Shown: positions 28,998 to 38,651, numbered from the stretch's first letter. The stretch is 64,000 bases of DNA from Ochrobactrum sp. Q0168 (GCF_016427605.1 NZ_JAELXQ010000002.1:744001-808000); one strand, 5' to 3'. The notes: generated by a model from the letters alone, not told the origin. A program made the numbers and translations.

Positions 28998-29813
28998 ATG
29001 ATCGAGCCGCCACTTTTATTGAAACCCGTAGCAAAACGGCTGAAAGGCTTTGTTCTGTTGTCATATGCAGGTTTCGCGCTGACCGCAGGGGCAGCACAGG
29101 CGGACGATCTCTACAGAACCGATTACGAAATATCGATTTTCGGCCTTTCCATCGCGCGCGCCGCCACCGAGACGACGGTTAGCGGCTCCCGATATAATCT
29201 GAACGGCAATTTCAAGACGTCCGGTCTGGCGCGCGTTTTCGATGACACCAAAGGCACCGTGCATGTCACCGGCAATGCGGTCAAAGGGCAGGTCATTCCA
29301 AGCACCTTCGATCTCGATTACAAGCACGGGCGCAAAAACAAGCGCACGACCATTCGTTTTGCCAATGGCAATGTCGTGGCTGCGGAAAACCAGCCTCCGG
29401 TGAAAAAACGCGATCCATGGGTGGAGACGTCTCCGCAGGATCTGCTCAATGTCAGTGATGCGCTAAGCGCCCTGATGATTCCAGCCACCGATCCGCGTTC
29501 GGTCTGCAATCGCACGCTGAGCGTGTTTGACGGGCAGACGCGCGCCGACATCAAGCTTTCCTTCAACGGCACCGAATCGTTCACCGCTGATGGCTTTACC
29601 GGCGAGTCCGTCATCTGCTCGGCCAAGTTCATTCCCATTTCCGGCTATCAGAAGGGCAAGAAGTCGATCGATTATCTGGCCAATAAGAGCCGGATCAGCG
29701 TTTCCTTCGCCTCCTTGGGCAATTCGGGCATCTATGCGCCGGTGGTGGCGCGGATCGGCACACAGATCGGCACGCTGAAAATCACCGCCACGCGCTTCGA
29801 GAAGGTGAATTAA
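28998..29813 (+). CDS. DUF3108 domain-containing exported protein
   Basis: A 271-residue protein with an N-terminal hydrophobic export signal (about residues 15-36, VLLSYAGFALTAGAAQA). The rest matches DUF3108: DLYRTDYEISIFGLSIARA, a beta-rich fold with repeated short strands and a conserved region NRTLSVFDGQTRADI. It should be periplasmic or outer-membrane associated. The domain is a lipocalin-like beta structure of unknown function. No operon partner is seen; the MerR gene converges on it. Confidence 0.85.
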   Translation: MIEPPLLLKPVAKRLKGFVLLSYAGFALTAGAAQADDLYRTDYEISIFGLSIARAATETTVSGSRYNLNGNFKTSGLARVFDDTKGTVHVTGNAVKGQVIPSTFDLDYKHGRKNKRTTIRFANGNVVAAENQPPVKKRDPWVETSPQDLLNVSDALSALMIPATDPRSVCNRTLSVFDGQTRADIKLSFNGTESFTADGFTGESVICSAKFIPISGYQKGKKSIDYLANKSRISVSFASLGNSGIYAPVVARIGTQIGTLKITATRFEKVN

Positions 29814-29828
29814 AAAACCACCGAGCGA

Positions 29829-30254
29829 TCAGTGTGCCGGGTGCAGGCACTCGTCGTGATTGCCCAGAATCTCGATCACCCGGCATTGGTCGATGCGGCC
29901 ATGGGCGGTACATTCCAGCATTCGCTGCAGTTCCGTCTTCAGCGACAGAAGCTTGGCGATACGATGCTCGACCTCAACAAGGCGGGCCCGGGCGATGGCG
30001 TCTGCCGTTGCGCAGGATTGATCGGGGTTGTCCTGCAAATCGAGCAATGTGCGGATTGAATCCACTTCAAAACCCAGATCGCGCGCGTGGCGGATGAATA
30101 AAAGCCGCTCAACATCGCGCTTGTCATAAAGACGGCGATTGCCTTGCGTGCGCGGCGGCACCGGCAGCAGACCGATCTGCTCATAATAGCGAATGGTCGG
30201 CACCTTGACGCCGCTAGCCTTGGAGGCTTCGCCGATCGGGAGGCTGTTTGTCAT
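29829..30254 (-). CDS. MerR-family metal-responsive regulator (CadR/ZntR/PbrR-like)
   Basis: A 141-residue MerR protein. The N-terminal winged helix reads LPIGEASKASGVKVPTIRYY and is followed by a dimerisation helix. Cysteines suited to metal sensing occur at QSCATAD (near residue 80), MLECTAHG (near 114), QCRV (near 123) and the tail NHDECLHPAH, as in CadR/PbrR-type sensors. It is divergent from the P-type ATPase and should switch that promoter on when Zn, Cd or Pb is in excess. Confidence 0.93.
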   Translation of the reverse strand: MTNSLPIGEASKASGVKVPTIRYYEQIGLLPVPPRTQGNRRLYDKRDVERLLFIRHARDLGFEVDSIRTLLDLQDNPDQSCATADAIARARLVEVEHRIAKLLSLKTELQRMLECTAHGRIDQCRVIEILGNHDECLHPAH

Positions 30255-30261
30255 TTTTCTC

Positions 30262-30292
30262 TTGCTCCTCTAGTCACTAGAGGATGTAGACC
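30262..30292 (+). promoter_or_regulatory. MerR-type promoter and operator for the P-type ATPase
   Basis: A -35 TTGCTC (30262-30267) and -10 TAGACC (30287-30292) are separated by 19 bases, the lengthened spacer typical of MerR-activated promoters. The spacer holds the 17-base dyad CCTCTAGTCACTAGAGG (30267-30283), perfect apart from its central base. This predicts activation by DNA untwisting when the regulator binds metal. Confidence 0.85.
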
Positions 30293-30332
30293 TTGTTCAG
30301 GACAATTCAAGAGTGCTCCGAAAGGGCAGGTC

Positions 30333-32546
30333 ATGAACAAGCCAATAAACCAGATTCGTTTTCGCGTGGACGGCATGGATTGTGCCTCCTGCGCAACCAA
30401 GATCGATACCGCCATACGCCGCGTGCCAGGCGTGGAGGACGTTTCCGTTTCGGTCACAGCAGGCACGATGACTGTGCGGCACGACGGCAGCAGCGATCCC
30501 GACAGCATGGAAAAGAAAGTGCGCAGCCTCGGCTATGGCGTGGCACGGCTGGCGGGGGAAACGCGACCAGACACACATGGGGCCCATGAGGCTCACGATC
30601 ATTCGCATGACCATGATCATGGAAGCTGTGCCGGGCACGATCACGATCACGACCATGCGCATACGCACCAATCGGCGAACCCGGCAAAGCCCCTGCCATG
30701 GTGGCGGACGGACAAGGGCCGCACGATGCTCATCTGCGGCGGGGGTCTGGTGGCGGCCTATGTGATTGGCCATCTTTATCCGCCGGTCGCTCTGTGGGCC
30801 TTTACAACGGCAATGCTGATCGGTCTCGTGCCGATTGCCAGACGCGCCTTGATGGCCGCGGTCAATGGCACGCCGTTTTCCATCGAAATGCTGATGACGA
30901 TTGCAGCCATTGGTGCGGTCATCATCGGTGCGACCGAGGAAGCGGCGGCGGTCGTGTTCCTGTTCCTTGTTGGCGAATTGCTGGAAGGTGTCGCGGCGGG
31001 CAAGGCCCGGGCCAGCATCCAGTCGCTGACCGCCCTTGTGCCGAAGACCGCCTTTCTGGAACGCAATGGCGCAACGACGGAAGTTGCCGCCGACAGCCTT
31101 GGCGTGGGCGACGTCATTTCCGTGCGTCCGGGTGACCGTATGCCGGCGGATGGTGAAATCCTGTCCGGCGAAAGCGCAATCGATGAAGCGCCCGTCACCG
31201 GCGAAAGCACGCCGGTTGGCAAGGGGGCGGGCGACACCGTCTTTGCCGGAACCATCAATGGCGATGGTCTGCTGCGCGTGAAAGTGACGGCTGCCGCGCA
31301 GGACAATACCATCGCGCGCGTCGTGCGGCTGGTGGAAGAAGCGCAGGAAGCCAAGGCCCCGACCGAGCGTTTCATCAACCGCTTCTCGACTTATTACACC
31401 CCCGGCGTGGTGGTGGTTGCCGCACTGGTGGCCATTCTGCCGCCGCTGGTGGCCGGAGGTGCATGGAGCGAGTGGGTCTATAAGGGCCTTGCGATCCTGC
31501 TGATCGGCTGCCCCTGCGCGCTGGTCATTTCCACACCGGCTGCAATCGCGGCGGCCCTGTCGTCGGGTGCGCGACGCGGCCTTCTCATGAAAGGCGGCGC
31601 GGTGCTTGAAACCATCGGCAAGATCACGACCGCCTGTTTCGACAAGACCGGCACGCTGACCGAAGGCAAGCCGAAGGTTACGGACGTGCTTGCCGGTGCT
31701 CTGCCGGAGGATGAGGTGCTGCGCCTTGCTGCGTCGCTTGATGCGGGTTCAAGCCATCCACTAGCGTTGGCCATCGTGTCGGCGGCAGACAAGCGCGGGC
31801 TGAAGCTTTCTGCGGTCACGCAAGGCAAAGCCCATGGCGGCAAGGGCGTGTCCGGGGTTGCGGATGGGACCGAGCTGTTCCTCGGGTCTCGCAAGGCGGC
31901 AAATGATGTGGCGGCGATCCCCGATGCGCTGGCCGCCCGGATCGCCGTCTGCAACGACGAAGGCAAGACGGTTTCGGTGCTGGTCGCGGATGGCAAGATT
32001 GCCGGTGCAATCGCCATGCGTGACGAACCGCGCGCCGACGCCATTGCCGGGCTTAAAGGCCTGCAAGATGCCGGTATCCGCACGGTTATGCTGACCGGCG
32101 ATAATCGCCGCACGGCGGAAGCCATCGGGCGCGATCTCGGTATCGATGTGCGCGCCGAACTGCTGCCCGAAGACAAGCAGCGCATTGTCGGCGAGTTGCG
32201 GGGCGAGGGGCAGATTGTTGCCAAGGTTGGCGACGGCATCAACGATGCGCCTGCTCTTGCTGCCGCCGATGTCGGCATTGCCATGGGCGGCGGTACGGAC
32301 GTGGCGCTGGAAACAGCCGATGCAGCCGTGCTGCATGGCCGGGTCGGCGACGTGGTGGCGATGGTCGATCTGTCGAAGCGCACCATGCGCAATATTCATC
32401 AGAATATTACCATTGCGCTTGGGCTGAAGGCCGTCTTCCTGGTGACCACCGTGCTGGGTATTACTGGCCTGTGGCCCGCCATTCTGGCCGATACCGGCGC
32501 GACGGTGCTGGTGACGATCAACGCGCTGCGGCTTTTAAGGAAATAA
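30333..32546 (+). CDS. Heavy-metal-exporting P1B-type ATPase (Zn/Cd/Pb type)
   Basis: ATG 30333 gives 737 residues. The N-terminal metal-binding domain has GMDCASC (C17, C20), followed by a His/Asp-rich stretch at about residues 84-114. The membrane metal site is CPC in IGCPCALVIS (about 391). The phosphorylation motif is DKTGT (about 436) and the hinge GDGIND (about 633). CPC plus a His-rich segment and the adjacent CadR/ZntR-like regulator point to Zn, Cd or Pb export rather than copper. It should pump metal from the cytoplasm to the periplasm. Confidence 0.93.
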   Translation: MNKPINQIRFRVDGMDCASCATKIDTAIRRVPGVEDVSVSVTAGTMTVRHDGSSDPDSMEKKVRSLGYGVARLAGETRPDTHGAHEAHDHSHDHDHGSCAGHDHDHDHAHTHQSANPAKPLPWWRTDKGRTMLICGGGLVAAYVIGHLYPPVALWAFTTAMLIGLVPIARRALMAAVNGTPFSIEMLMTIAAIGAVIIGATEEAAAVVFLFLVGELLEGVAAGKARASIQSLTALVPKTAFLERNGATTEVAADSLGVGDVISVRPGDRMPADGEILSGESAIDEAPVTGESTPVGKGAGDTVFAGTINGDGLLRVKVTAAAQDNTIARVVRLVEEAQEAKAPTERFINRFSTYYTPGVVVVAALVAILPPLVAGGAWSEWVYKGLAILLIGCPCALVISTPAAIAAALSSGARRGLLMKGGAVLETIGKITTACFDKTGTLTEGKPKVTDVLAGALPEDEVLRLAASLDAGSSHPLALAIVSAADKRGLKLSAVTQGKAHGGKGVSGVADGTELFLGSRKAANDVAAIPDALAARIAVCNDEGKTVSVLVADGKIAGAIAMRDEPRADAIAGLKGLQDAGIRTVMLTGDNRRTAEAIGRDLGIDVRAELLPEDKQRIVGELRGEGQIVAKVGDGINDAPALAAADVGIAMGGGTDVALETADAAVLHGRVGDVVAMVDLSKRTMRNIHQNITIALGLKAVFLVTTVLGITGLWPAILADTGATVLVTINALRLLRK

Positions 32547-32553
32547 GCAATCG

Positions 32554-32602
32554 CCCCTCGTCCTTCGAGACGCCGTTTTCAACGGCTCCTCAGGATGAGG
32601 GG
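32554..32602. repeat. Dispersed palindrome of the CCTCGTCCTTCGAGACGCC type
   Basis: CCCCTCGTCCT (32554-32564) mirrors AGGATGAGGGG (32592-32602), with an inner GCCGTTTTCAACGGC. From memory, this CCTCATCCT...AGGATGAGG palindrome is widely dispersed in Rhizobiales. It lies eight bases after the ATPase stop and may serve as its terminator or 3' stabiliser. Confidence 0.7.
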
Positions 32603-32630
32603 GCGGAGGCGCTGGATGAACGGATGATAC

Positions 32631-33131
32631 TTATTCGCCGATCAGATCGCGGATGCGGTCGCCATATTGCTTGCCGAAGGCGAGGTGTTCGGGATTGATC
32701 CCCTTCACCTCATCGACAAGCTGGTCTTCTTCCTCCGCATCGGCGGCAGCAAGGGCGCTCATCATGGCGAAATAGGCCAGAAGATAATCGCGCGGCGCAA
32801 TGTTCTGCGCCTTCATCAGTTCCACGACCTGCGGGCGCGATTCGATGCTTTTCACCATGGAATCCATCGAAGGCCGTGCATCCTGACCCTCTTCCGAGGT
32901 CGGCGAAAGCTGCATCCGTTCCAGCTCACCATGGATCTTTTCCATGCGCGTCAGAAGATCTTCCGTCAGCTTGAAGTTGTTGATTTCGGCTGGCGTTTCC
33001 GGCGGTGTGGCGATCGACAGAATGTCTTCCGCATAGGCTATTCCGGCAGAAGCGGGCAGGACAACAAGCGACAGGCCCAAGAGGGCAGCGCGGTTCAGGC
33101 TTTTGAAGCGGGAAAGGATCATCGTGGTCAT
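32631..33131 (-). CDS. Exported hypothetical protein
   Basis: ATG 33131 gives 166 residues; a longer frame to 33209 crosses a palindromic repeat and is unlikely. The first 35 residues form a signal peptide (ALLGLSLVVLPASAGIAYA, cleavage before ED). The mature part is acidic and helical (DLLTRMEKIHGELERMQL, MSALAAADAEEEDQLVDEV). No family was recognised. It should be periplasmic. Its promoter region would be the repeat at 33137-33212, and gloB lies upstream on the same strand. Confidence 0.75.
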   Translation of the reverse strand: MTTMILSRFKSLNRAALLGLSLVVLPASAGIAYAEDILSIATPPETPAEINNFKLTEDLLTRMEKIHGELERMQLSPTSEEGQDARPSMDSMVKSIESRPQVVELMKAQNIAPRDYLLAYFAMMSALAAADAEEEDQLVDEVKGINPEHLAFGKQYGDRIRDLIGE

Positions 33132-33136
33132 CCTAA

Positions 33137-33212
33137 AAGCATAATCCCGAAAAGTTGCAGAGCTTTCGGACAAGATTATGCGTGAAACAATTGTTAGAGC
33201 GGTCGCCACAGG
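33137..33212. repeat. Palindromic repeat, copy D (AAGCATAATCC type)
   Basis: GCATAATCCCGAAAAG is mirrored by CTTTCGG and GATTATGC (33139-33182). It continues with GAAACAATTGTTAGAGCGG, similar to GAAACAAATAGATAGAGCGG in copy A, so the two repeat families share a module. It fills the gap between the exported-protein start and the gloB stop. Confidence 0.65.
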
Positions 33213-33220
33213 CGACGGCT

Positions 33221-34003
33221 TTAAAACAGGTCTTTGCGCTTGCGAATCTCTGCAAACACGGCTTCGTCAGGCGCATCCTGCATTCCAAGGCGGGTCCGGA
33301 TGCGGCTGTCATGCCAACGCAGGAAGGGATTGGTGGCCATTTCGAGACTGATGCTTGAAGGCAAGGTCATCTTGTCAGCAGCGCGCAGCCGTCCGATCTC
33401 CAGCGCCCGTTCTTTCAGCGCGGAATTACCCGGGTCGATGGTCAGCGCAAAGCGCGCATTGCTTTCGGTATATTCATGGCCGCAATAGACGGCAGTGTCA
33501 CCGGGCAGGGCGACCAGCTTTTGCAGCGAGCGGAACATCGTGGCGGGCGTTCCCTCGAAAAGCCTTCCGCAGCCCAGCGCAAACAGCGTATCGCCGGTGA
33601 AAACCGCCCCGGCGTCCGGGATGTAATAGGAAATCTCGCCAGCCGTATGGCCGGGGGTTGATATGACCCTGACTTTGAAAAGCCCGAAGGTGAATTCATC
33701 GCCGTCGCGGACCGTGCGGTCGATGCCGGGGATTTTGCTCTCTTCATCCTTGGGGCCGATGATGCTGAGGCCGAATTTCTTTTTCAGCGCCGCATTGCCC
33801 TCAACATGGTCGAGATGGTGATGGGTGGTGAAAATGAAATCCAGCGTCCAGCCGCGCCGTTCAAGCGCTGCTTCTATGGCATCGGCATCGGGCGCATCGA
33901 TGGCCGCAGTCAGCGCGCTGACGGGATCGTGGATCAGCACGCCATAATTGTCGCTGCGGCAGATGAACTGTTCGATCTCAAGCTTGTGTGCGATTTCGAC
34001 CAT
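33221..34003 (-). CDS. gloB: Hydroxyacylglutathione hydrolase (glyoxalase II)
   Basis: A 260-residue metallo-beta-lactamase-fold enzyme of standard GloB length. The metal motif THHHLDH is near residue 59, GHTAGE near 117 and GDTLFALGCGRLFEG near 137, and the glutathione-binding C-terminal domain is present with TNPFLRW. It hydrolyses S-lactoylglutathione in methylglyoxal detoxification, in the cytoplasm. Confidence 0.95.
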   Translation of the reverse strand: MVEIAHKLEIEQFICRSDNYGVLIHDPVSALTAAIDAPDADAIEAALERRGWTLDFIFTTHHHLDHVEGNAALKKKFGLSIIGPKDEESKIPGIDRTVRDGDEFTFGLFKVRVISTPGHTAGEISYYIPDAGAVFTGDTLFALGCGRLFEGTPATMFRSLQKLVALPGDTAVYCGHEYTESNARFALTIDPGNSALKERALEIGRLRAADKMTLPSSISLEMATNPFLRWHDSRIRTRLGMQDAPDEAVFAEIRKRKDLF

Positions 34004-34038
34004 GCCGCTAATCCTTCAATGCCTGCTTTTTCATATCG

Positions 34039-34701
34039 CTATGATGCGGGCTTATTGTCCTCTGTCAATGAATGCTTCTGGATAAGCGGCATTTGGAACA
34101 GCGTGAAGACAACGGTGATGGGCATGATGCCCCAGACCTTGAACGAAACCCACGCATCGGTGGAAAAATTGCGCCACACGACTTCATTGGCGACCGCCAG
34201 AAAGATGAAGAACAGACCCCAGCGGAAGGTGAGCTTTTTCCAGCCGTCGGCATCGAGCCGGAAGGCCGAATCAAACACATAGCCCAGAAGCGATTTGCCG
34301 AAGAACAGGCCGCCCAGAAGGATCGCGCCGAACAGCGTGTTCACGATGGTGGGTTTCATCTTGATGAAGGTGTCGTTGTGCAGCCAGAGCGTCAGCGCGC
34401 CGAACACCAGCACCACGATGCCGGAAATAAGCGGCATGATGGGCAGCGTACGCGTCATGGCCCATGAGATGGCAAGCGCGATCACCGTGGCGACCATGAA
34501 AAGGGCGGTGGCGAGAAAGATCGGCTCGCCGACGGAAGCCAGCACCGGAAACCGTTCGATCAGCGTTTCGCCGCGCGCATTGGCGAAGAAGAACACCAGA
34601 AGCGGCCCCAGTTCCAGTGCCAGCTTGAGCAGGGGCGGTATTTCCTTGCGCTCGGCCTCGCTCTTCTGTGACGGATCTCGTTCGAAGACGGGGTGCTCCA
34701 T
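34039..34701 (-). CDS. Inner-membrane septation protein A family (YciB/IspZ)
   Basis: A 220-residue multi-pass membrane protein with about five hydrophobic segments and the family motifs [16 protein letters not shown] and [19 protein letters not shown], ending [19 protein letters not shown]. YciB proteins affect cell envelope integrity and septation in enterics and Shigella. The ATG overlaps the ftsY stop (TGATG), so the two are translationally coupled. A charged N-terminal extension of about 25 residues precedes the first membrane segment. Confidence 0.93.
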   Translation of the reverse strand: MEHPVFERDPSQKSEAERKEIPPLLKLALELGPLLVFFFANARGETLIERFPVLASVGEPIFLATALFMVATVIALAISWAMTRTLPIMPLISGIVVLVFGALTLWLHNDTFIKMKPTIVNTLFGAILLGGLFFGKSLLGYVFDSAFRLDADGWKKLTFRWGLFFIFLAVANEVVWRNFSTDAWVSFKVWGIMPITVVFTLFQMPLIQKHSLTEDNKPAS

Positions 34702-36146
34702 CAGGCAACTCCTGCAATGGCGCGGGCAAATTCATTGGCCGCAAATGGTTCGAGGTCATCGACGCCTTCGCCGACACCGATGAAGTAGACGGGCAGCTTG
34801 TGCTTGGCCGAAATGGCGACAAGAATGCCGCCCCGCGCCGTGCCGTCAAGCTTGGTCATGACCAGCCCGTTCACACCGGCGATATTCTTGAAGATTTCCA
34901 CCTGGTTGAGCGCGTTCTGGCCCGTTGTGGCGTCGAGTGTCTGCAACACCGTATGTGGCGCTTCCGGGTCGTGCTTGCCCAGCACGCGCACGATCTTGGC
35001 GAGTTCGTCCATCAGCTCGGCCTTGTTCTGCAAGCGCCCGGCTGTATCGATGATCAGCACGTCGCTGCCCGCTTCCTTGGCCTTAACCCAGGCGTCATAG
35101 GCAAGACCCGCCGCATCGGCACCAAGCTTGGACGAGACAACGGGTGCACCCGTGCGCTCGCCCCAGATATGAAGCTGTTCGATTGCCGCTGCGCGGAAAG
35201 TGTCGCCTGCCGCCAGCATGACCTTCAGACCGCCTGCCGTCAGCTTCGCCGCAAGCTTGCCGATGGTCGTGGTCTTGCCGGTGCCGTTGACGCCGACCAC
35301 CAGAATGACATGCGGCTTGTGCGAGAGGTCGAGTTCCAGCGGCTTGGCGACAGGGGCCAGCACTTTCTCGATTTCCGTGCTCATGATCGAGCGCACTTCA
35401 TCGCTCGAAACATCCTTGCCATAGCGTCCGGATGCCAGCGCATCGGTAACGCGCATCGCGGTTTCAAGGCCAAGATCGGCCTGGATCAGCACGTCTTCCA
35501 GATCCTGAAGCGTGTCCTCATCCAGCTTGCGCTTGGTGAAAATGCCGCCGATGGATTCGCTGAGCGACGAGGACGAACGCGACAGGCCGCGCCGCAAACG
35601 TTCGAACCATGACAGTTTCGGCTCTGCGACAGGGACAGCGGGGGTTTCTTCCGCCTGTTCCTCGACAGCCTTGGAAACCTTGACCTTCTTCGGCCTGGCG
35701 GGCGCAGGTTCAGGCACAGGTGCCACCTCAGCCACCGGCTCCCCTTCGACGGGCGTGGGTGTTTCCACAGGCTTCGGCGCTTCGGGCTTCTCCGGTTCAG
35801 GAGCAGGAGCCGATTCTGGCTCGACTTCGGATTCCGGTTCGGCCTCTGGCTCCGGCTCAATAAATGGCGGCTCGGTCACCGCCGGTTCCATGACCGGCGG
35901 ATGCTCGATTGGAATTTCGATTTCCGCGACAGGATGTTCCGGTTCGGGCTGTTCTTCGACAGTGTCCTCGACCGCAGCAGGCTCCTGCGGCTCAGGCTGT
36001 GTTTCTACAGGCTCGGCAACTGGCGCATCAGGCTCTGGCGCTGGTGTGACTTCGGTTGCGATCTCGGGCGCAGGTTGATCGACCGGCCTTTCCTCGACCT
36101 CCTTCTTGCCGAAGGAGAACATTTTCTTGATGAAACCGATTGCCAT
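34701..36146 (-). CDS. ftsY: Signal recognition particle receptor FtsY
   Basis: A 481-residue SRP GTPase receptor. Residues about 15-155 form a long Pro/Glu/Val-rich acidic A domain, and the helical N domain and GTPase follow from about 180. GTPase motifs are visible: [26 protein letters not shown] and TKLDG. It docks ribosome-SRP complexes at the inner membrane. It sits between mtaB and yciB in a minus-strand operon, with 33 bases to mtaB. Confidence 0.97.
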   Translation of the reverse strand: MAIGFIKKMFSFGKKEVEERPVDQPAPEIATEVTPAPEPDAPVAEPVETQPEPQEPAAVEDTVEEQPEPEHPVAEIEIPIEHPPVMEPAVTEPPFIEPEPEAEPESEVEPESAPAPEPEKPEAPKPVETPTPVEGEPVAEVAPVPEPAPARPKKVKVSKAVEEQAEETPAVPVAEPKLSWFERLRRGLSRSSSSLSESIGGIFTKRKLDEDTLQDLEDVLIQADLGLETAMRVTDALASGRYGKDVSSDEVRSIMSTEIEKVLAPVAKPLELDLSHKPHVILVVGVNGTGKTTTIGKLAAKLTAGGLKVMLAAGDTFRAAAIEQLHIWGERTGAPVVSSKLGADAAGLAYDAWVKAKEAGSDVLIIDTAGRLQNKAELMDELAKIVRVLGKHDPEAPHTVLQTLDATTGQNALNQVEIFKNIAGVNGLVMTKLDGTARGGILVAISAKHKLPVYFIGVGEGVDDLEPFAANEFARAIAGVA

Positions 36147-36179
36147 GGATTCCGATGCCTTAATTTATGCAGCTGATGG

Positions 36180-37448
36180 TCAGGCGGCGCGGGTGAGAAG
36201 TTTCTCACCGTCATGGCCCGTCACCACACGTTCGATGATTTCACCCGGTGCGCCATTATCGATGGCTGCGAGCGTAAAGCCTTCCGTTCGGGCGATGCCT
36301 TCCTTCTCGACCAGCAGACGCTGGGTCGTGCCGGTGAGGGAGGCAAGATGTTTCTCATAGGCCCTGTCGCCCTCGGCGCGCAGCCGGGCGGCGCGCTCCT
36401 TGACGATTTCGCGCCGCACCTGCGGCATGCGCGCGGCAGGCGTGCCTTCGCGTGCGCTGTACGGGAAGACGTGCAGATGGGTCAGCCCGCATTCCTCGAC
36501 GATCTTCATCGAGTTCTGGAACATGTCCTCGGTTTCGGTCGGAAAGCCGGTGATGATGTCGGCACCGAACACCATATCGGGACGTAGCGAGCGCACGGTT
36601 TCGCAGAAACGGATAGAATCGTCGCGCAGATGGCGGCGCTTCATGCGCTTCAGGATCATGTCGTCACCCGCCTGCAAGGACAGGTGCAGATGCGGCATCA
36701 GCCGTTTTTCATTGGCGATGGCGTCCATCAGATCGTCATCCGCCTCAATGGAATCGATGGAGGAGAGACGCAGGCGCTGAAGGTCCGGCACCTGATTGAG
36801 AACCGTCTTGACCAGTTTGCCGAGGCGCAGGCTTCCCGGTAGGTCCGGCCCATAGGAGGTCATGTCCACGCCGGTCAGCACCACCTCGGCATAGCCATTG
36901 CCGACAAGACGCTTCACCTGTTCCACCACAGCGCCCATCGGCACCGAGCGGGAATTGCCGCGGCCATAGGGGATGATGCAGAAGGTACAGCGATGATCGC
37001 AGCCATTCTGCACCTGCACGAAGGCGCGTGCGCGGCCTTCGATGGCGTCGACCATGTGGCTTGCGGTTTCGCGCACTTCCATAATGTCGTTGACGCGCAC
37101 CTTCTCGAACTGGTTCACGCCGAAATCGGGCAACATGCGATAGGAATTGGATTTCAGCTTTTCCTCATTGCCGAGCACGAGGTCCACTTCATCCATGGAG
37201 GCGAAATTGTCGGCCTCGGTTTGCGCCGCGCAGCCGGTCACGATGATGCGCGCTTCCGGATTTTCGCGCCGCGCCTTGCGGATGGCCTGACGGGCCTGCC
37301 GCACGGCTTCCGATGTCACGGCGCAGGTGTTGAAGATGATCGCGCCATCCTTCAACTGACCGAGACCCGCAGCGTCGGCTTCACGCTTCATCACCTCGGA
37401 TTCATAGGTGTTGAGACGGCATCCGAATGTTACGACTTCCACACTCAT
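36180..37448 (-). CDS. mtaB: tRNA threonylcarbamoyladenosine methylthiotransferase (MtaB)
   Basis: ATG 37448 gives 422 residues. An N-terminal UPF0004 domain holds three cysteines in FGCRLN, NTCAVT and VTGCAAQ. The radical-SAM motif is CDHRCTFC, then a C-terminal TRAM-like region. MtaB converts t6A to ms2t6A at position 37 of tRNAs reading ANN codons. Its start overlaps the dapF stop (TGATG). An alternative start far upstream would lie inside dapF and is discarded. MiaB proper is longer and usually elsewhere, so mtaB is the better name. Confidence 0.93.
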   Translation of the reverse strand: MSVEVVTFGCRLNTYESEVMKREADAAGLGQLKDGAIIFNTCAVTSEAVRQARQAIRKARRENPEARIIVTGCAAQTEADNFASMDEVDLVLGNEEKLKSNSYRMLPDFGVNQFEKVRVNDIMEVRETASHMVDAIEGRARAFVQVQNGCDHRCTFCIIPYGRGNSRSVPMGAVVEQVKRLVGNGYAEVVLTGVDMTSYGPDLPGSLRLGKLVKTVLNQVPDLQRLRLSSIDSIEADDDLMDAIANEKRLMPHLHLSLQAGDDMILKRMKRRHLRDDSIRFCETVRSLRPDMVFGADIITGFPTETEDMFQNSMKIVEECGLTHLHVFPYSAREGTPAARMPQVRREIVKERAARLRAEGDRAYEKHLASLTGTTQRLLVEKEGIARTEGFTLAAIDNGAPGEIIERVVTGHDGEKLLTRAA

Positions 37449-38362
37449 CAGGCCGCACCCTTTTCCGCAGATTTGTCCGCAGTTGGGCCGCCTTCCACAT
37501 CGCGGCTCCAGTCGCCGCTCGCCGGATCGAATGTGCCGGAAAATTCCCATTCCGCCGGGCCGGTCATCATGACGTGATCGTCGTCGCGCCATTCGATCTT
37601 GAGCGGGCCGCCCGGAACATTCACCGTGACCTTGCGGCCGGTACGGCGCGTGCGCGCGCCGGAAACGGCAGCAGCGCAGGCGGCGGAACCGCAGGCGCGG
37701 GTAAGCCCCGCACCGCGTTCCCAGGTGCGCAGATCCATTGTTTCCGGCGAGGTGACGCGTGCAATCGAAATATTGGCGCGTTCCGGGAAAATCGGGTGGT
37801 TTTCCAGAAGCGGCCCGAATTTGTCCAGTTCATAGGACCACACATCGCGGTCCACCCAGAAGATCGCATGGGGATTGCCCATGGATGCAACCGAAGGCGA
37901 ATGCAGCACCGGCGCATCGATAGGCCCGACCTGAAGCTCGATCATGCGCGTGTCGCGGAATTCTTCGGCGAGTGGAATTTCCTGCCAGCCGAAACGCGGC
38001 TTGCCCATATCAACAGAGATCAGCCCGTCATCATGTTCCGTTGCGGTCAGAATTCCGGCGCGGGTTTCAAAGGTGAAGGCGCGCTTGCCGGTCTCGGCGG
38101 CCAGCGCCTGCACCACGCAGCGCGTGCCGTTGCCGCAAGCCTGCGCTTCCGTGCCGTCGCAATTGATGATGGAGATATAATTGTCGGTGCCTGGCGTGCG
38201 TGGATCATGAATGGCCATGATCTGGTCGAAGGCCGTTTCGTTCGCGCTGGCAAGATGAATGGCGGCATCGGGCGTGATGCGGTCTATGCGACCGCGCATA
38301 TCGGCAACGATGATCTGATTGCCGAGCCCGTTCATCTTGGCGAAGGCTGCCTTGGTGGCCAT
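37448..38362 (-). CDS. dapF: Diaminopimelate epimerase
   Basis: A 304-residue enzyme with both catalytic cysteines: ACGNGTRC in the first half and [11 protein letters not shown] in the second. It interconverts LL- and meso-diaminopimelate for lysine and peptidoglycan synthesis. It is the first gene of dapF-mtaB-ftsY-yciB. The opening [20 protein letters not shown] is the usual N-terminus. A slightly longer C-terminus than the E. coli enzyme is typical of Rhizobiales. Confidence 0.96.
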   Translation of the reverse strand: MATKAAFAKMNGLGNQIIVADMRGRIDRITPDAAIHLASANETAFDQIMAIHDPRTPGTDNYISIINCDGTEAQACGNGTRCVVQALAAETGKRAFTFETRAGILTATEHDDGLISVDMGKPRFGWQEIPLAEEFRDTRMIELQVGPIDAPVLHSPSVASMGNPHAIFWVDRDVWSYELDKFGPLLENHPIFPERANISIARVTSPETMDLRTWERGAGLTRACGSAACAAAVSGARTRRTGRKVTVNVPGGPLKIEWRDDDHVMMTGPAEWEFSGTFDPASGDWSRDVEGGPTADKSAEKGAA

Positions 38363-38622
38363 GGTTTTCGTAGTTCCGTTCTGCCCGCGGCTGCATTGAA
38401 GCAGCCGAAAGGTTCATTGAATGGGTTATCTGGCGTCTATATGGCGGAAAACCCGGCAAATTGCCAGTGCCAGCAATGAAGCTAACCTTTATAGGCCGGT
38501 TGCGCCGTTCCGTTTCGAGATGCGCAGATACTAAACTGTGGCCTTCCTGTCCCAGTCACCAAATATATGAGCAATTTCAAGCCCGGATTGGTCGCTCCCG
38601 GTCAAATTGCCGGGCGACAGTG
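38363..38622. other. Divergent intergenic region, dapF / omp19
   Basis: With the promoter candidate at 38623-38651 the gap totals 376 bases. It should hold the dapF operon promoter on the minus strand, but no convincing box pair is visible. An inverted CCCGG/CCGGG pair lies at 38598-38614. No small coding gene or RNA was recognised. Confidence 0.5.
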
Positions 38623-38651
38623 TTGATTTTTTAACCATATAGCCATTTTAT
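38623..38651 (+). promoter_or_regulatory. Candidate promoter of the omp19-type gene
   Basis: TTGATT (38623-38628) and TTTTAT (38646-38651) are separated by 17 bases, in an AT-rich stretch about 88 bases upstream of the start codon. The match is moderate. Confidence 0.45.
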
